64,000 nucleotides of DNA from Tropicimonas sp047971885 (lineage in GTDB: Bacteria; Pseudomonadota; Alphaproteobacteria; Rhodobacterales; Rhodobacteraceae), in contig NZ_JBKEAE010000008.1 of the NCBI RefSeq assembly GCF_047971885.1, positions 1-64,000 on the forward strand, read 5' to 3'. A program made the translations under genes and the position numbers. Shown here piece after piece: positions 8,762-18,949 of this stretch (position 1 is its first letter; every line of letters begins with the position of its first letter). The notes below the pieces were generated by a model that did not search any database, had not been told where the DNA came from, and worked only from the letters and a program-made list of their open reading frames with translations.

Positions 8762-8811
8762 CACCATCCCCCTGACCATCTGCCGGATCAGCCGGCACAG
8801 GAGAAACCCGT

Positions 8812-10503
8812 ATGCGGCATCGGATACCACCCCAGAGCAGAACCGGCGGCCGGATTCTCGTCGACCAGTTGTTGATCCACGGCGCGGACTGCGCCTTTTG
8901 CGTCCCGGGCGAGAGCTATCTTGAAGTGCTCGACGCGCTCTACGACGTTCAGGACCGGTTCACGCTCTACAACGCCCGGCACGAGGCCGGTGCGGCGAAC
9001 ATGGCCGAGGCCCATGGCAAGCTCACCGGACGGCCCGGGATATGTCTTGTCACCCGCGGTCCTGGCGCCTGCCATGCGGCGATCGGGGTGCATATCGCGC
9101 GGCAGGACAGCACCCCGATGATCCTGCTCGTCGGGCAGGCCCCCCGGGGAACCGCCGACCGCGAGGCGTTTCAGGAGGTGGATTATCGCGCCGTCTTCGG
9201 GACGCTTGCAAAATGGGTTGCCCAGATCGACGATACCGCGCGCATACCCGAATATCTCTCGCGTGCCTTTCGCGTCGCCACCTCGGGCCGGCCTGGGCCT
9301 GTTGTTCTCGCCCTCCCCGAGGATATGCTTGCAGAGCGCGCGGCCGTTGCCGACGCGCCCATGTACCGGCCGACATGCCCCGCGATCACGCCGGCGGACA
9401 TCGCCGCGATACGCCACGCGCTGGAAACCGCCGAAAGGCCGCTGCTTGTGGTCGGCGGGCCGGACTGGGACGATACCGCCTGTGCCGCGATCACGCGGTT
9501 CGCCGAAGCGAACGGTATTCCCGCCGTCTGTTCGTTCCGGAGACAGGACATCATCAACAATCGGTCCCGTGTCTATGCCGGCGATCTCGGCACCTCCACG
9601 GCGCCGTCCCTATTCGGTCATTTTTCGCAGGCCGACCTGCTTCTTGTCGTCGGCGCCCGTCTGGGCGAGATGACAACACGCGGTTACGCCACCATGGCAT
9701 CGCCGGCGGTCCGGCAGCGGTTGATACATCTTTATCCCGACGCCGACGAGATCGGCCGCGTTTTTGCACCCGATCTCGGTTTCGCATGCGGTTCGCGCTT
9801 AGCCGCAGGTGCGTTGTCGGAAACCGATCTGGGGCGCCAGGACACATGGTCCGGCTGGTGCTCAAAGCTCCGCGACAGCTATCTAGCCGATATCGCGCCG
9901 CCCGAAACCGGCAACGGGCCGCTCGACATGGGCATCGCGCTGGCATCGGTCAGGGACGGCCTGCCGGCGGATACCATCGTCACGCTCGACGCCGGCAACC
10001 ACACCGGCTGGGCGCAACGGTATCTCGGCTTCGGGCGCCCCGGGCGCGAGGTTGGTTCGACCTGCGGCGCCATGGGGTATTCCGTGCCGGCCGCCGTTGC
10101 CGCGTCGATCCGCTTCCCCGACAGGCTGGTGTTGTCCTTCGTCGGCGACGGGGGATTCATGATGAGCGGAAACGAACTTGCGACCGCCGCCCAGTATGGC
10201 GCAACACCGATCGTCATCCTGTTCAACAATTCGACCTACGGCACCATTCGCATGCATCAGGAGCGCCGGCATCCCGGCCGCGTCTCGGGGACGACCCTGA
10301 CAAACCAGAGCTTCTGCCGCATGGCCGAGGGTCTTGGGGCCCATGCCGAACGGGTGACGGAAACGGCGCAGTTCGGGTTGGCGCTCGAGCGGGCCCGCGC
10401 AAGCGGCAAACCGGCGGTTATCGAATGTGTAACGGATGCGGAGCAAATCTCCACCCGCACCACGATCACCGCGCTCCGAACCGCCGCGGCACCCCGCCCC
10501 TGA
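8812..10503 (+). CDS. Thiamine diphosphate-dependent enzyme of the acetolactate synthase/decarboxylase family
   Basis: A 563-residue ThDP enzyme with the usual three domains: PYR domain (about 10-180) with the catalytic glutamate Glu58 in ARHEAGAA, a central domain (about 195-330), and a PP domain with the ThDP/Mg motif GDGGF starting at 445 and ending at FNN near 473. Length and arrangement fit acetolactate synthase large subunits, glyoxylate carboligase and 2-keto-acid decarboxylases. No regulatory small subunit is adjacent, which argues against a biosynthetic IlvB. Together with the preceding hydroxyacid dehydrogenase it is probably catabolic, carboligating or decarboxylating a 2-keto acid. 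Confidence 0.9.
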   Translation: MRHRIPPQSRTGGRILVDQLLIHGADCAFCVPGESYLEVLDALYDVQDRFTLYNARHEAGAANMAEAHGKLTGRPGICLVTRGPGACHAAIGVHIARQDSTPMILLVGQAPRGTADREAFQEVDYRAVFGTLAKWVAQIDDTARIPEYLSRAFRVATSGRPGPVVLALPEDMLAERAAVADAPMYRPTCPAITPADIAAIRHALETAERPLLVVGGPDWDDTACAAITRFAEANGIPAVCSFRRQDIINNRSRVYAGDLGTSTAPSLFGHFSQADLLLVVGARLGEMTTRGYATMASPAVRQRLIHLYPDADEIGRVFAPDLGFACGSRLAAGALSETDLGRQDTWSGWCSKLRDSYLADIAPPETGNGPLDMGIALASVRDGLPADTIVTLDAGNHTGWAQRYLGFGRPGREVGSTCGAMGYSVPAAVAASIRFPDRLVLSFVGDGGFMMSGNELATAAQYGATPIVILFNNSTYGTIRMHQERRHPGRVSGTTLTNQSFCRMAEGLGAHAERVTETAQFGLALERARASGKPAVIECVTDAEQISTRTTITALRTAAAPRP

Positions 10504-10527
10504 TCCTGGGCAGCGCGGCAGCGGCGC

Positions 10528-13500
10528 TCAGGCGACCAGGGCCTCGGCCTTCTTCAGGTCGACCGATACAAGCTGGCTCACGCCCTGTTCCTGCATCGTC
10601 ACCCCGAACAGCCGGTCCATCCGGCTCATGGTGATGGCATGGTGCGTGATGATGAGGAACCGGGTGTCGGCGCGTTCGACCATCTCGTCCAACAGGTCGC
10701 AGAAGCGGCTGACATTGGCATCGTCGAGCGGCGCGTCCACCTCGTCGAGCACACAGATCGGGGCCGGGTTGGCCAGAAAGACGGCAAAGATCAGCGCCAG
10801 CGCCGTCAGCGTCTGTTCGCCGCCCGACAGCAGCGACAGGGTCGACAGCTTCTTGCCCGGCGGCATGCACATGATCTCGAGCCCGGCTTCCAGCGGATCG
10901 TCGGATTCGACCAGCTCCAGATGCGCCTGACCACCGCCGAAGAGATGGGTGAACAGCATGCGGAAGTTGGCGTTCACCTGCTCATATGCGGTCAGCAGGC
11001 GCTCGCGCCCCTCGCGGTTGAGGCCCTGGATGCCGGCGCGGAGCGTACGAATCGCCTCTTCGAGATCGGCCTTTTCAGCCACCAGTGCCTCGTGCTCACC
11101 AGAGATTTCCCTGGCGTCTTCCTCGGCACGCAGGTTTACCGCGCCAAGCGCGTCGCGGCTGCGGCGCAGGCGGGCGATGTCCACCTCGACGCTTTCGACC
11201 GACGGCATGTCTTCGGGATCGGTATCGAGCGTCTCCAGCAGCGCATCGGGCGTGGTTTCCAGTTCCTCGCGAATCCAGCCCGCCGCGCTGTCGAGCGTTT
11301 CCTTCGCCGCCTCGGCCCGTGCTTCCGATGCCGCCCGTGCCTCGCGCGCCTGACCCGCCGCCTTTTCCGCCTCGCGTTCGGCCCGCTCGGCCTCGCGAAG
11401 GGCCGCCTCGCCGGTGGCAAGCGCATCGGCGGCGGTCCTGCGGCGCGTCTCGGCGATCTCCAGTTCTCCGGCCAGAACCTCGCGCCGGATCGCGATCTCC
11501 TCGGGCGCGGCCCGGGCGGCTTCCAGTTCCGCCTCGGCAGCGTTGCGCCGCGCTTCCAGATCGCGGGTCCGGGCCTCGGCATTGTCGAGCCGCTTCCGCC
11601 AGCCTTCGATATCCCGTGCGATCTCGCCGATACGGCGGCCACGGGCCTCGCCCAGCCGGCGTAATTCGTCCTGCGCGGCACGGGCCGTCATCATGTCGCG
11701 GCGCGATCCCTCGACCAGCGCCATGGCATCGGCGACGGCGGCGCGCGCCACCTCCAGGTCGGGCAGGTCCTCGCGCCCGCCGCGCGCCTCTTCCAGCCGC
11801 TCGCGCGCTGCCTCGGCCTCTTCCACGTGGCGTGCGACGGCCAGTTCCGCCGCTTCCAGCCGGGTCTCGGCCATGGCCCGGTCGTTCTCGGCCCGGCTCA
11901 GGGCGCGGCTGGCGGCGGCGACGGCGGCATCGGCATCCTTGCGGGCCTGCCGGGCGCGGCGGTCGGCCTCGGTCAGATCGGCCAGCCGCCGGTTCAGCCC
12001 CTCGTGCGCGGTCGCCATCTCGGCAGCACGGGCTTCGGCCTCGCCGAGATCGCGCCGCAGGGTGCCAAGCCGGTTGATCTGTTGCAGCCGCAGCGCCGCC
12101 GCCGACGGGGCGTCGGCCGCCGCGGCGCGGAACCCGTCCCAGCGCCAGAGGTCGCCTTCGCGGCTGACCAGCCGCTGTCCCGGTTTCAGCAGCGGCTGGA
12201 GGCGCGGCCCGTCGGCGGCACCGATCAGGCCGACTTGCGCCATGCGCCGGCCCAGCACACCCGGAACCCGCATATGCGCCGACAGCGCGACCGCTCCCCC
12301 GGGCAGGGGTTGCGGCGTTTCGTAATCGGGCAGCTGCACCCAGCCCGACCCGCCATCCACCGCGACGGCGGGGGCGCGCAGATCGTCGGCCAGCGCCGCA
12401 CCGAGCGCCTTTTCATACCCCGCATCGACCGAAAGATCGTCGAGCACCTGCGCCCCCTCGCCCGCCTCACGCTCGACCAGCCGCGCCAGGGCGGCAACCT
12501 CGGCGCGCAGCGCCTGCGCCTCGCCCTCGGCCGAAGATCGCCCGGCGCGCGCCTCGGCCTCGCGGGCGGCGCAATCGGCACGGGCGGCATCGGCCTCGGC
12601 CAGCGCTTCCTCGGCCGCCTCGCCCGCGGCCGCGGCCTCTTCCTGCCCGGCCTCGGCCAGCCCGACGCTCTCGGCTGATTGCGCCAGTATACCCTGCGCC
12701 TGTCCGGCGACCTCGCGTGCCTTGCGCGCCTCGTCCTCGTGGCGGGAAAGGGCGCGGACGGCATCCGCCTCCTGCCGCTCGGCCGATTGATGGCGCGCGG
12801 CAAGCCGGGCGACATCCTCGGTCTGCCGGGTCAACTCGGCCTCGCGCCCCTGAAGGTTCGATGCGGCGATCCGGGCCGCCTCGACAGCGGCCGACAGCCT
12901 TTCGTCGTGCCCGTCATGCGCGCCGGCAAGATCGTCGCGCTCGGCGGTGAGGCGGGCGATGGTTTCACCCGCATCCCGGTTCAGCCCCGCCTCGCGTTCC
13001 AGATCGCGGCCCATCTGGCCGATCTGCCGCTCGAGCGTCGCGATGGCCTCGCGCGCGCGGGATTCCTCGTCGCCGATGGCGCCCAGTTCCACCTGCAACC
13101 GCTGCCGGACGGCGGCGGCGATGGCTTCCTCCTCGCGCAGCACCGGCATGGCGCTGTCGGCCGCTTCCCGCGCCCGGCCCGCCTGAAGGGCCGCCCGTTC
13201 GGCGGCGGCGGCGGCGGTTGTCCTGTCGCGCAACTCGGTGCGGACCGCCTCCAGCATGTCGGCAGCCTCGCGCCAGCGGCGGTAGAGCAGCAGCCCCTCG
13301 GCCCGGCGCAGTTCGACCCCTATGCTGCGGTAGCGCGCCGCCTGCTTCGCCTGCCGTGCAAGCTGCGCCAGTTGCCCGGCCAGTTGCTCCACCACGTCGT
13401 CGACCCGGGCGAGGTTCTGTTCGGCACCGTTCAGTTTCAGTTCGGCCTCGTGGCGGCGCTGATAGAGGCCCGAGATACCGGCGGCCTCCTCAAGGATACG

Positions 13501-14019
13501 GCGGCGGTTCTGCGGCCTGGCATTGATCAGTTCCGAGATCTGGCCCTGCCGCACCAGCGCCGGCGAATGGCTGCCGGTCGAGGCATCGGCGAACAGCATC
13601 TGCACGTCACGCGCGCGCACATCCCTGGCGTTCACCTTGTAGGCCGAACCGATATCGCGGGTGATGCGGCGCACGATTTCCAGCAGGTCGGAATCGTTGA
13701 AGCCGGCAGGGGCAAGCCTTTCCCCGTTGTCGATCTGCAATGTCACCTCGGCGAAGTTGCGCGCCGGCCGGGTTGCGGCGCCGGCGAAGATCACGTCCTC
13801 CATGCCGCCGCCACGCATCGCGGTGGGGCGGTTTTCGCCCATCACCCAGCGCAGCGCCTCGAGCAGGTTCGACTTGCCGCAGCCGTTCGGCCCGACAACC
13901 CCCGTCAGGCCGTCGGCGATCACCAGATCGGTGGGGTCGACGAAAGACTTGAAGCCGTTGAGGCGGAGACGTGTGAAACGCAAGGCAGGCTTTCCCGTTC
14001 GAGTCGCAAAAGGTGCCAC
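10528..14019 (-). CDS. smc: Chromosome segregation protein SMC
   Basis: An 1163-residue SMC ATPase. The N-terminal head has the Walker A motif GPNGCGKSN (about residues 43-51) after LRLNGFKSFVDPTDLVI; two long Ala/Glu/Arg-rich coiled coils flank a glycine-rich hinge around residues 520-620; the C-terminal head has the ABC signature LLSGGEQTLTALAL and Walker B CVLDEVDAPLDD. With ScpA/ScpB it compacts and resolves chromosomes. The start is uncertain: the ATG at 14019 adds about 12 residues, while a TTG near 13983 would begin LRFTRLRL, the usual family start. It is last in a run lysA, DUF4175, smc on one strand. Confidence 0.97.
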   Translation of the reverse strand: MAPFATRTGKPALRFTRLRLNGFKSFVDPTDLVIADGLTGVVGPNGCGKSNLLEALRWVMGENRPTAMRGGGMEDVIFAGAATRPARNFAEVTLQIDNGERLAPAGFNDSDLLEIVRRITRDIGSAYKVNARDVRARDVQMLFADASTGSHSPALVRQGQISELINARPQNRRRILEEAAGISGLYQRRHEAELKLNGAEQNLARVDDVVEQLAGQLAQLARQAKQAARYRSIGVELRRAEGLLLYRRWREAADMLEAVRTELRDRTTAAAAAERAALQAGRAREAADSAMPVLREEEAIAAAVRQRLQVELGAIGDEESRAREAIATLERQIGQMGRDLEREAGLNRDAGETIARLTAERDDLAGAHDGHDERLSAAVEAARIAASNLQGREAELTRQTEDVARLAARHQSAERQEADAVRALSRHEDEARKAREVAGQAQGILAQSAESVGLAEAGQEEAAAAGEAAEEALAEADAARADCAAREAEARAGRSSAEGEAQALRAEVAALARLVEREAGEGAQVLDDLSVDAGYEKALGAALADDLRAPAVAVDGGSGWVQLPDYETPQPLPGGAVALSAHMRVPGVLGRRMAQVGLIGAADGPRLQPLLKPGQRLVSREGDLWRWDGFRAAAADAPSAAALRLQQINRLGTLRRDLGEAEARAAEMATAHEGLNRRLADLTEADRRARQARKDADAAVAAASRALSRAENDRAMAETRLEAAELAVARHVEEAEAARERLEEARGGREDLPDLEVARAAVADAMALVEGSRRDMMTARAAQDELRRLGEARGRRIGEIARDIEGWRKRLDNAEARTRDLEARRNAAEAELEAARAAPEEIAIRREVLAGELEIAETRRRTAADALATGEAALREAERAEREAEKAAGQAREARAASEARAEAAKETLDSAAGWIREELETTPDALLETLDTDPEDMPSVESVEVDIARLRRSRDALGAVNLRAEEDAREISGEHEALVAEKADLEEAIRTLRAGIQGLNREGRERLLTAYEQVNANFRMLFTHLFGGGQAHLELVESDDPLEAGLEIMCMPPGKKLSTLSLLSGGEQTLTALALIFAVFLANPAPICVLDEVDAPLDDANVSRFCDLLDEMVERADTRFLIITHHAITMSRMDRLFGVTMQEQGVSQLVSVDLKKAEALVA

Positions 14020-14173
14020 AGTCTCGCATGATGAACACCAAAGTCAAGGAAGGCACCCATCATCTGGATATATCTTTCATATTGTCCACAAGATATGCGC
14101 GGAAAACGGCTCTCGACACCCCCTGTTTCAACGCCCCGTTCCGATCCGGAAGCGGAAATCCGATCGGCGCCGC

Positions 14174-16711
14174 TCAGAACCTGTCGAGCAGCCTGCGCAG
14201 GTAGTCGAGTTCCGCCGGCGGGCGCTCGCGGTCGCTGGCGCGGCGGCGAATCTCTTCCAGAAGATCGTGGGCGCGACGATATATATCCTCGCCAGGCAGC
14301 AGGCTGTCCTCGGTTCCAAGGCTTCCCGAATTGCCGACCTCGCGCCCCAGCGGATCGCGGCGCAAGCCATTGTCGGCATTGCCCGTCTGCTGCCCCTGTC
14401 CGCCCTGCTGGCGCTGCTGCGCCAGCGCTTCGCCAAGGTTGCGCATCCCCTCGCGCATGGCTTCCATGGCGCGGCTCTGATCGTCGAGCGCACCGGCCAG
14501 ATCGCCGTCTTCCAGCGCGCCCTCGGCATCCGACATCGCCTCGCCGGCACGGCCCAGCGCCTCGCGCGCCGCGTCTCCGGCCTCGCTTCCCGCACCCGGC
14601 AGGTTCTCGCGCAGGTCGTCCAGCCGGCGTCCGAGCGCGCCCTGCCGCTCGGCCAGCGAACCGGCATCGGGGGCGCCGGACTGACCGGGCGGACGCTCTT
14701 CGCGGCTGCCGTCGCCAGGTTCCCGGCCGCTCTGTCCCCGCATGCCGTCACCCGGCTGGCCGGGCTGCCGGCCACCGTCGAATTGTTCCTGCAACTCGCG
14801 GAACGCCTCGTCCGAAAGCCCCTGCTGGTCGCGCAGGGTTTCGGCCAGATCCTGCATCGCCTGCTCGCCCGGGCCACCCTGACCGCCCTGGCCCCGGGCG
14901 ACCTGCATGTTCTCCATCATCATTTGCAGTTGTTCGAGAAGGGCCATCGCCTCGGCGGTGCGGCCTTCCTCCATCAGTTGCTGCAACCGGTCGAGCAATT
15001 GCTGCAACTGGTCGGCGGTGATGGTCTGCGCGTTCTCCGGCATCGCCTGCTGCTGGCCCGGATCCTGCTGGGCAAGCTGGCGCATGTATTCCTGCATCGC
15101 CTGCCTGAGTTCGTCCATCAGCGCGGCAATTTCCTCGTCCGTGGCACCGTTGCGGATCGCTTCGGACAGCCGGTCCTGCGCCCGGCGCAGACGTTCGAGC
15201 GCATCCGAAAGATCGCCTTCCTCGATCTTCAGCGCGATATTCCACAGCGCCTCGGCAATCTCGTCCTGCAAAGCGGGCGTCAGACCGCCCGAAGCCGCAA
15301 CCCCGGCTTCCAGCCGGCGGATCGCCACCCGCAGCGGCAGGTAACTGGCCGCGTCGCGAAAGACATCCTCGGGGCGATAGGTGACGGCACGCAGGATCTG
15401 CGCCACCCGGGCGCCGTTTTGCCGCGCCCAGAGCAGATCGCGGCGCTGTTCGACCAGTGCGGCCGCCAGCGGGTCAAAGAACCGCCGCCCCGACAGGGCG
15501 GTTTCCAGCGGCTCGGAGTGCCCATGCTGGCCGGCGGCATCCTCGGCGCTCAGGGTGATGCGGACCGGCAGCCCGACCCAGGTGTGTTTCGAGAAATCCT
15601 CGACTAGTGTTTCGCTGAACTCCGCCCGGCTGCCGCTGACCGGCATCGGCAGATCGAGCACGATCGCCTCGCGGGGATCGGGATCGGCGACAAGGCCGAA
15701 ACTGCGGACCACCGCCTCCAGATCCAGTTCGATCCGGGCGGTACCCGCGATGACGCCGATATCGTCACGCGCGGAAAACCGCTGCTTCATCCGGCCGGCG
15801 GCTTCGACCTCGGGCAACCCGTCAAGGGAAATTTCGGGCGGCGTGTCAAGGCTTATCCTGACGCGCCACTCGCGCCCGCCATCGCCCCTGATGGCCAGCC
15901 GGCCGTCCTTCTCGATGGAAAATTCCTGCGCCGGGGCGGTCGCGGGGCCGACCGTATCGCCGGCGCGCCCCGACACGGTCTCGTCCACGCTGAGCGCGCC
16001 GACCTCGCCATACAGCCGCAGGGTGACCACGCTGCCGCGCGGCGCGCCGAGCGGTCCAGCCTCGATATCGTTCAGGTAGATCGTCGGTTTTCCGGTATAG
16101 GCGGGCGGTTCGACCCAACCCTCCCAGGCGGGCCCGGCCGCAAGCCCGGCCGTTCCGGCCGGCGCGACGATCTGGCCAACCGTCGCCACCCGCCAGAACG
16201 AACCGAACAGCAGCGCAACCGCCAGCGCGGTCAGCGCAACGTAGCGCAGGGCATAGGGATCGCGCGCGTTGAGCACCAGATCGGGTGGAACCGGCCGCGC
16301 CTGCGAGGCGCGCGCCGCCATCCGGCCCTGATGCGCGCTCCAGACGGCAACCGAAGCCTCGTCCGCCGCCCCGATCGCCTGCGTGTCCCCCAGCGCCTGA
16401 AGCGGCCGCCCCGGCAGCGTGGCGTCGAGCCGCGCCAGTGCCTCGGCCCTGCCCGGCCAGCGGAACCGCAGGGCGCCGCGTACGGCAAACCAGAGCATTC
16501 CGGCGAGCGCTGCGATCGTGCCGATCCACACCGGTTCGAGCGGAAGCATCTCGGGCAGACCGAGCAGGATCGCCGCGAGAAAGGCGAAGGCAATCGACCA
16601 GACGGGCCAGAAGCAGCGCGTCAGCCGCTCGGCCAGCATCCCCGCGCGGGTCAGGCGCAGGGGGCGTTTCAGCCGCGTTAGGGCGTCGTCGCGGGCGACG
16701 TCCCGGTCCAT
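14174..16711 (-). CDS. TIGR02302/DUF4175 family membrane protein
   Basis: An 845-residue protein from a start with AAAGGAGTGAC upstream (an upstream frame start at 16804 lacks such a site). Membrane segments are predicted near residues 33-52, 60-78 and 150-167, followed by a large presumably periplasmic part. The C-terminal third is strikingly rich in Gln, Met, Gly and Glu, for example QQLLDRLQQLMEEGRTAEAM, and looks like a helical low-complexity stalk. This is the alphaproteobacterial TIGR02302 family, of unknown function, habitually placed beside lysA. A 46-bp gap separates it from lysA, so they are likely co-transcribed. Confidence 0.9.
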   Translation of the reverse strand: MDRDVARDDALTRLKRPLRLTRAGMLAERLTRCFWPVWSIAFAFLAAILLGLPEMLPLEPVWIGTIAALAGMLWFAVRGALRFRWPGRAEALARLDATLPGRPLQALGDTQAIGAADEASVAVWSAHQGRMAARASQARPVPPDLVLNARDPYALRYVALTALAVALLFGSFWRVATVGQIVAPAGTAGLAAGPAWEGWVEPPAYTGKPTIYLNDIEAGPLGAPRGSVVTLRLYGEVGALSVDETVSGRAGDTVGPATAPAQEFSIEKDGRLAIRGDGGREWRVRISLDTPPEISLDGLPEVEAAGRMKQRFSARDDIGVIAGTARIELDLEAVVRSFGLVADPDPREAIVLDLPMPVSGSRAEFSETLVEDFSKHTWVGLPVRITLSAEDAAGQHGHSEPLETALSGRRFFDPLAAALVEQRRDLLWARQNGARVAQILRAVTYRPEDVFRDAASYLPLRVAIRRLEAGVAASGGLTPALQDEIAEALWNIALKIEEGDLSDALERLRRAQDRLSEAIRNGATDEEIAALMDELRQAMQEYMRQLAQQDPGQQQAMPENAQTITADQLQQLLDRLQQLMEEGRTAEAMALLEQLQMMMENMQVARGQGGQGGPGEQAMQDLAETLRDQQGLSDEAFRELQEQFDGGRQPGQPGDGMRGQSGREPGDGSREERPPGQSGAPDAGSLAERQGALGRRLDDLRENLPGAGSEAGDAAREALGRAGEAMSDAEGALEDGDLAGALDDQSRAMEAMREGMRNLGEALAQQRQQGGQGQQTGNADNGLRRDPLGREVGNSGSLGTEDSLLPGEDIYRRAHDLLEEIRRRASDRERPPAELDYLRRLLDRF

Positions 16712-16757
16712 GTCACTCCTTTCGATGGCCCGGCGAGCGGGCCCAGGGCCGACCGGC

Positions 16758-18026
16758 TCAGGCCAGCCACACGGGGATGTTATCGCGTGCGATGATTTCG
16801 TCAAAGCCCGGGCGCGCCCGGATGACGGCGAATTGATCCCCGTTGACCAGAACCTCGGGAATCAGGGGCCGGGTATTGTATTCCGACGACATCACCGCGC
16901 CATAGGCCCCGGCGGAGCGGAAAGCGACCAGATCGCCCGCCTCCAGCGGCGGCATCTGCCGCCCCCTGGCAAAGGTATCGCCGCTTTCGCAGATCGGGCC
17001 CACGATGTCGAAAGGGTGTTGCGCGACCCCGGCGAGGGGTTCGCGCACCGGGACGATATCGTGGTGGGCATCGTACATCGACGGGCGGATCAGATCGTTC
17101 ATCGCGCCGTCGATGATCAGGAAATCGCGCCCTTCGCCATGTTTCACATAGATCACCGACGATACCATGATGCCGGCATTGCCCGAAATCAGCCGCCCCG
17201 GCTCGATCTCGATCTCGCAACCCAAATCGCCCACCGTGCGCCGGATCAGATCGCCGTAATCGCTGGGCAGGGGCGGCGCCTGATTGCTGCGGGTATAGGG
17301 AATGCCGAGCCCGCCCCCCAGATCGAGCCGGCGAATGTCGTGACCGTCGGCGCGCAGCACCAGCGTCAGGTCGGCCACCTTGCGATAGGCCGCTTCGAAC
17401 GGTTCGAGTTCGGTCAGTTGCGAACCGATGTGAACGTCGATGCCCACCACCCCGAGCCCCGGCAGCGCGGCGGCGCGGGCATAGACCTCGCGCGCGCGGG
17501 CGATGGGGATGCCGAACTTGTTCTCGGACCTGCCGGTGGCGATCTTGGCATGCGTACGCGCGTCGACATCGGGGTTTATCCTGATCGCAACCGGCGCAAT
17601 CACCCCCAACGCGGTTGCGATACCGTTCAGCACCTCCATCTCGGGCTCGCTTTCGACATTGAATTGCCGGATGCCGCCCACCAGCGCGGCGCGCATTTCC
17701 GCCGCGGTCTTGCCGACACCGGAAAAGACGATGCGTTCGCCCGGAACGCCGGCGGCTTTCGCCCGCGCATATTCGCCACCCGAAACCACGTCCATGCCCG
17801 CACCCATTGCGGCGAGCGTCTTCAGGATGGCCTGGTTCGAGTTCGACTTGACGGCAAAGCAGACGAGATGATCGAGCGGCGCCAGCGCCTCGTCGAACAG
17901 GCGGAAATGCCGTTGCAGGGTGGCCGTCGAATAGCAGTAGAACGGTGTGCCGACCGAAGCGGCGATATCCGCGACCGGCACGTCCTCGGCATGAAGCGCG
18001 CCGTCGCGGTAAAGAAAGTGATCCAT
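16758..18026 (-). CDS. lysA: Diaminopimelate decarboxylase
   Basis: A 422-residue fold-type III PLP enzyme that makes L-lysine from meso-diaminopimelate, the last step of lysine synthesis. The PLP lysine is Lys60 in CFAVKSNSN, the glycine-rich phosphate loop is LDLGGGLGIPY (about residue 230), the cysteine active-site motif is CESGDTFARGR (about 340), and the C-terminus has the GAYGAVMSSEYN stretch of LysA. Length is normal. It is separated from the argH side by an oppositely oriented acyltransferase gene, so lysA likely has its own promoter in the 18027-18200 spacer. Confidence 0.97.
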   Translation of the reverse strand: MDHFLYRDGALHAEDVPVADIAASVGTPFYCYSTATLQRHFRLFDEALAPLDHLVCFAVKSNSNQAILKTLAAMGAGMDVVSGGEYARAKAAGVPGERIVFSGVGKTAAEMRAALVGGIRQFNVESEPEMEVLNGIATALGVIAPVAIRINPDVDARTHAKIATGRSENKFGIPIARAREVYARAAALPGLGVVGIDVHIGSQLTELEPFEAAYRKVADLTLVLRADGHDIRRLDLGGGLGIPYTRSNQAPPLPSDYGDLIRRTVGDLGCEIEIEPGRLISGNAGIMVSSVIYVKHGEGRDFLIIDGAMNDLIRPSMYDAHHDIVPVREPLAGVAQHPFDIVGPICESGDTFARGRQMPPLEAGDLVAFRSAGAYGAVMSSEYNTRPLIPEVLVNGDQFAVIRARPGFDEIIARDNIPVWLA

Positions 18027-18203
18027 GATTGCGCATCCTTGCCCCGGGCCCGTCCGAGGCGGGGTAATAGCAGACGCCGGCGGCGGTGCAATCGCTCAAC
18101 GATCTGCCGCGGGATGGCCCGCCGGGTTGCGGGAGGTGCCAGCTTGTGTATGACGGGCAGATGCCGGCGGCATCGGGCCGGCGCGGGGCACGAAGGGCGC
18201 AGG

Positions 18204-18947
18204 ATGGCGACATTGCGGAAACGCATGCGGAAATTCATCCGCAAGACCCGGGGGCGGCTGGAAAAGACGCTGCTCGACAATCCGCGCCTTGTCGCTGCGG
18301 TCACCGACCGGCTGGAGCGGCGCATTCGCGCAAGCCACGACAGTATCGACTGGATCATTGTCGGCAAGGAGGCTCTTGCCGCCGAGCTGCAGAGCGGCCG
18401 GCCGGTTATCATGGTACTGTGGCATGGCCGGCTGGCGATGGCGCCCACCGGCTGGGACAACTCCTGGGGCGAGCTTTGCATCGTCACCTCGTCGTCCCGC
18501 CCCGGAAAGCTGGTCGGCGAGGTGATGAAACGCTTCGGCAACAGCACGCTTGCCATGAGTTCGAGGAAATCGAACACCACAACCTCGTTGCAGGTGGCGC
18601 GGATGACGCGCGACGGAACATCCATCGGCTTCGCCATCGACGGGTCGAGCGGGCCAAGGCGCGTTGCCAAGTCCGTCCCCATCGACTGGGCGCGCATGAC
18701 CGGCATGCCGATATGGCTTTATACCAACTCGTTCGAGAGCTATCGCACCCTGCCCCTGTGGGACAGGATGGCCGTACCGAAGGCGGGCACGCGGGGGTGC
18801 ATGCTCTATCGCCGCTGGGATGCCGAGGTTCCGCGCAGGCTCGACACCGAAACCCGCGAAAGCCTGCGCGCCCGGCTTCAGGCCGATCTGGATGCGCTGA
18901 CGCTCGACGCCGACCGGATGATGGGGCACGCCGGTTTCATCAACTGA
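18204..18947 (+). CDS. DUF374 family lysophospholipid acyltransferase-like protein
   Basis: A 247-residue protein starting MATLRKRMRKFIRK, a basic amphipathic start suiting inner-membrane association. It belongs to the DUF374 branch of LPLAT-type acyltransferases: the acyltransferase histidine is in MVLWHGRLAMAP (about residue 75), and AIDGSSGPRRVAK (about 140) is the family DGxxGP motif. Members transfer acyl chains in lipid A or lipoprotein-type envelope pathways, but few have been tested. It is on the opposite strand to the lysA/argH genes, and its stop lies 2 bp from that of the small lipoprotein. Confidence 0.85.
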   Translation: MATLRKRMRKFIRKTRGRLEKTLLDNPRLVAAVTDRLERRIRASHDSIDWIIVGKEALAAELQSGRPVIMVLWHGRLAMAPTGWDNSWGELCIVTSSSRPGKLVGEVMKRFGNSTLAMSSRKSNTTTSLQVARMTRDGTSIGFAIDGSSGPRRVAKSVPIDWARMTGMPIWLYTNSFESYRTLPLWDRMAVPKAGTRGCMLYRRWDAEVPRRLDTETRESLRARLQADLDALTLDADRMMGHAGFIN

Positions 18948-18949
18948 GA

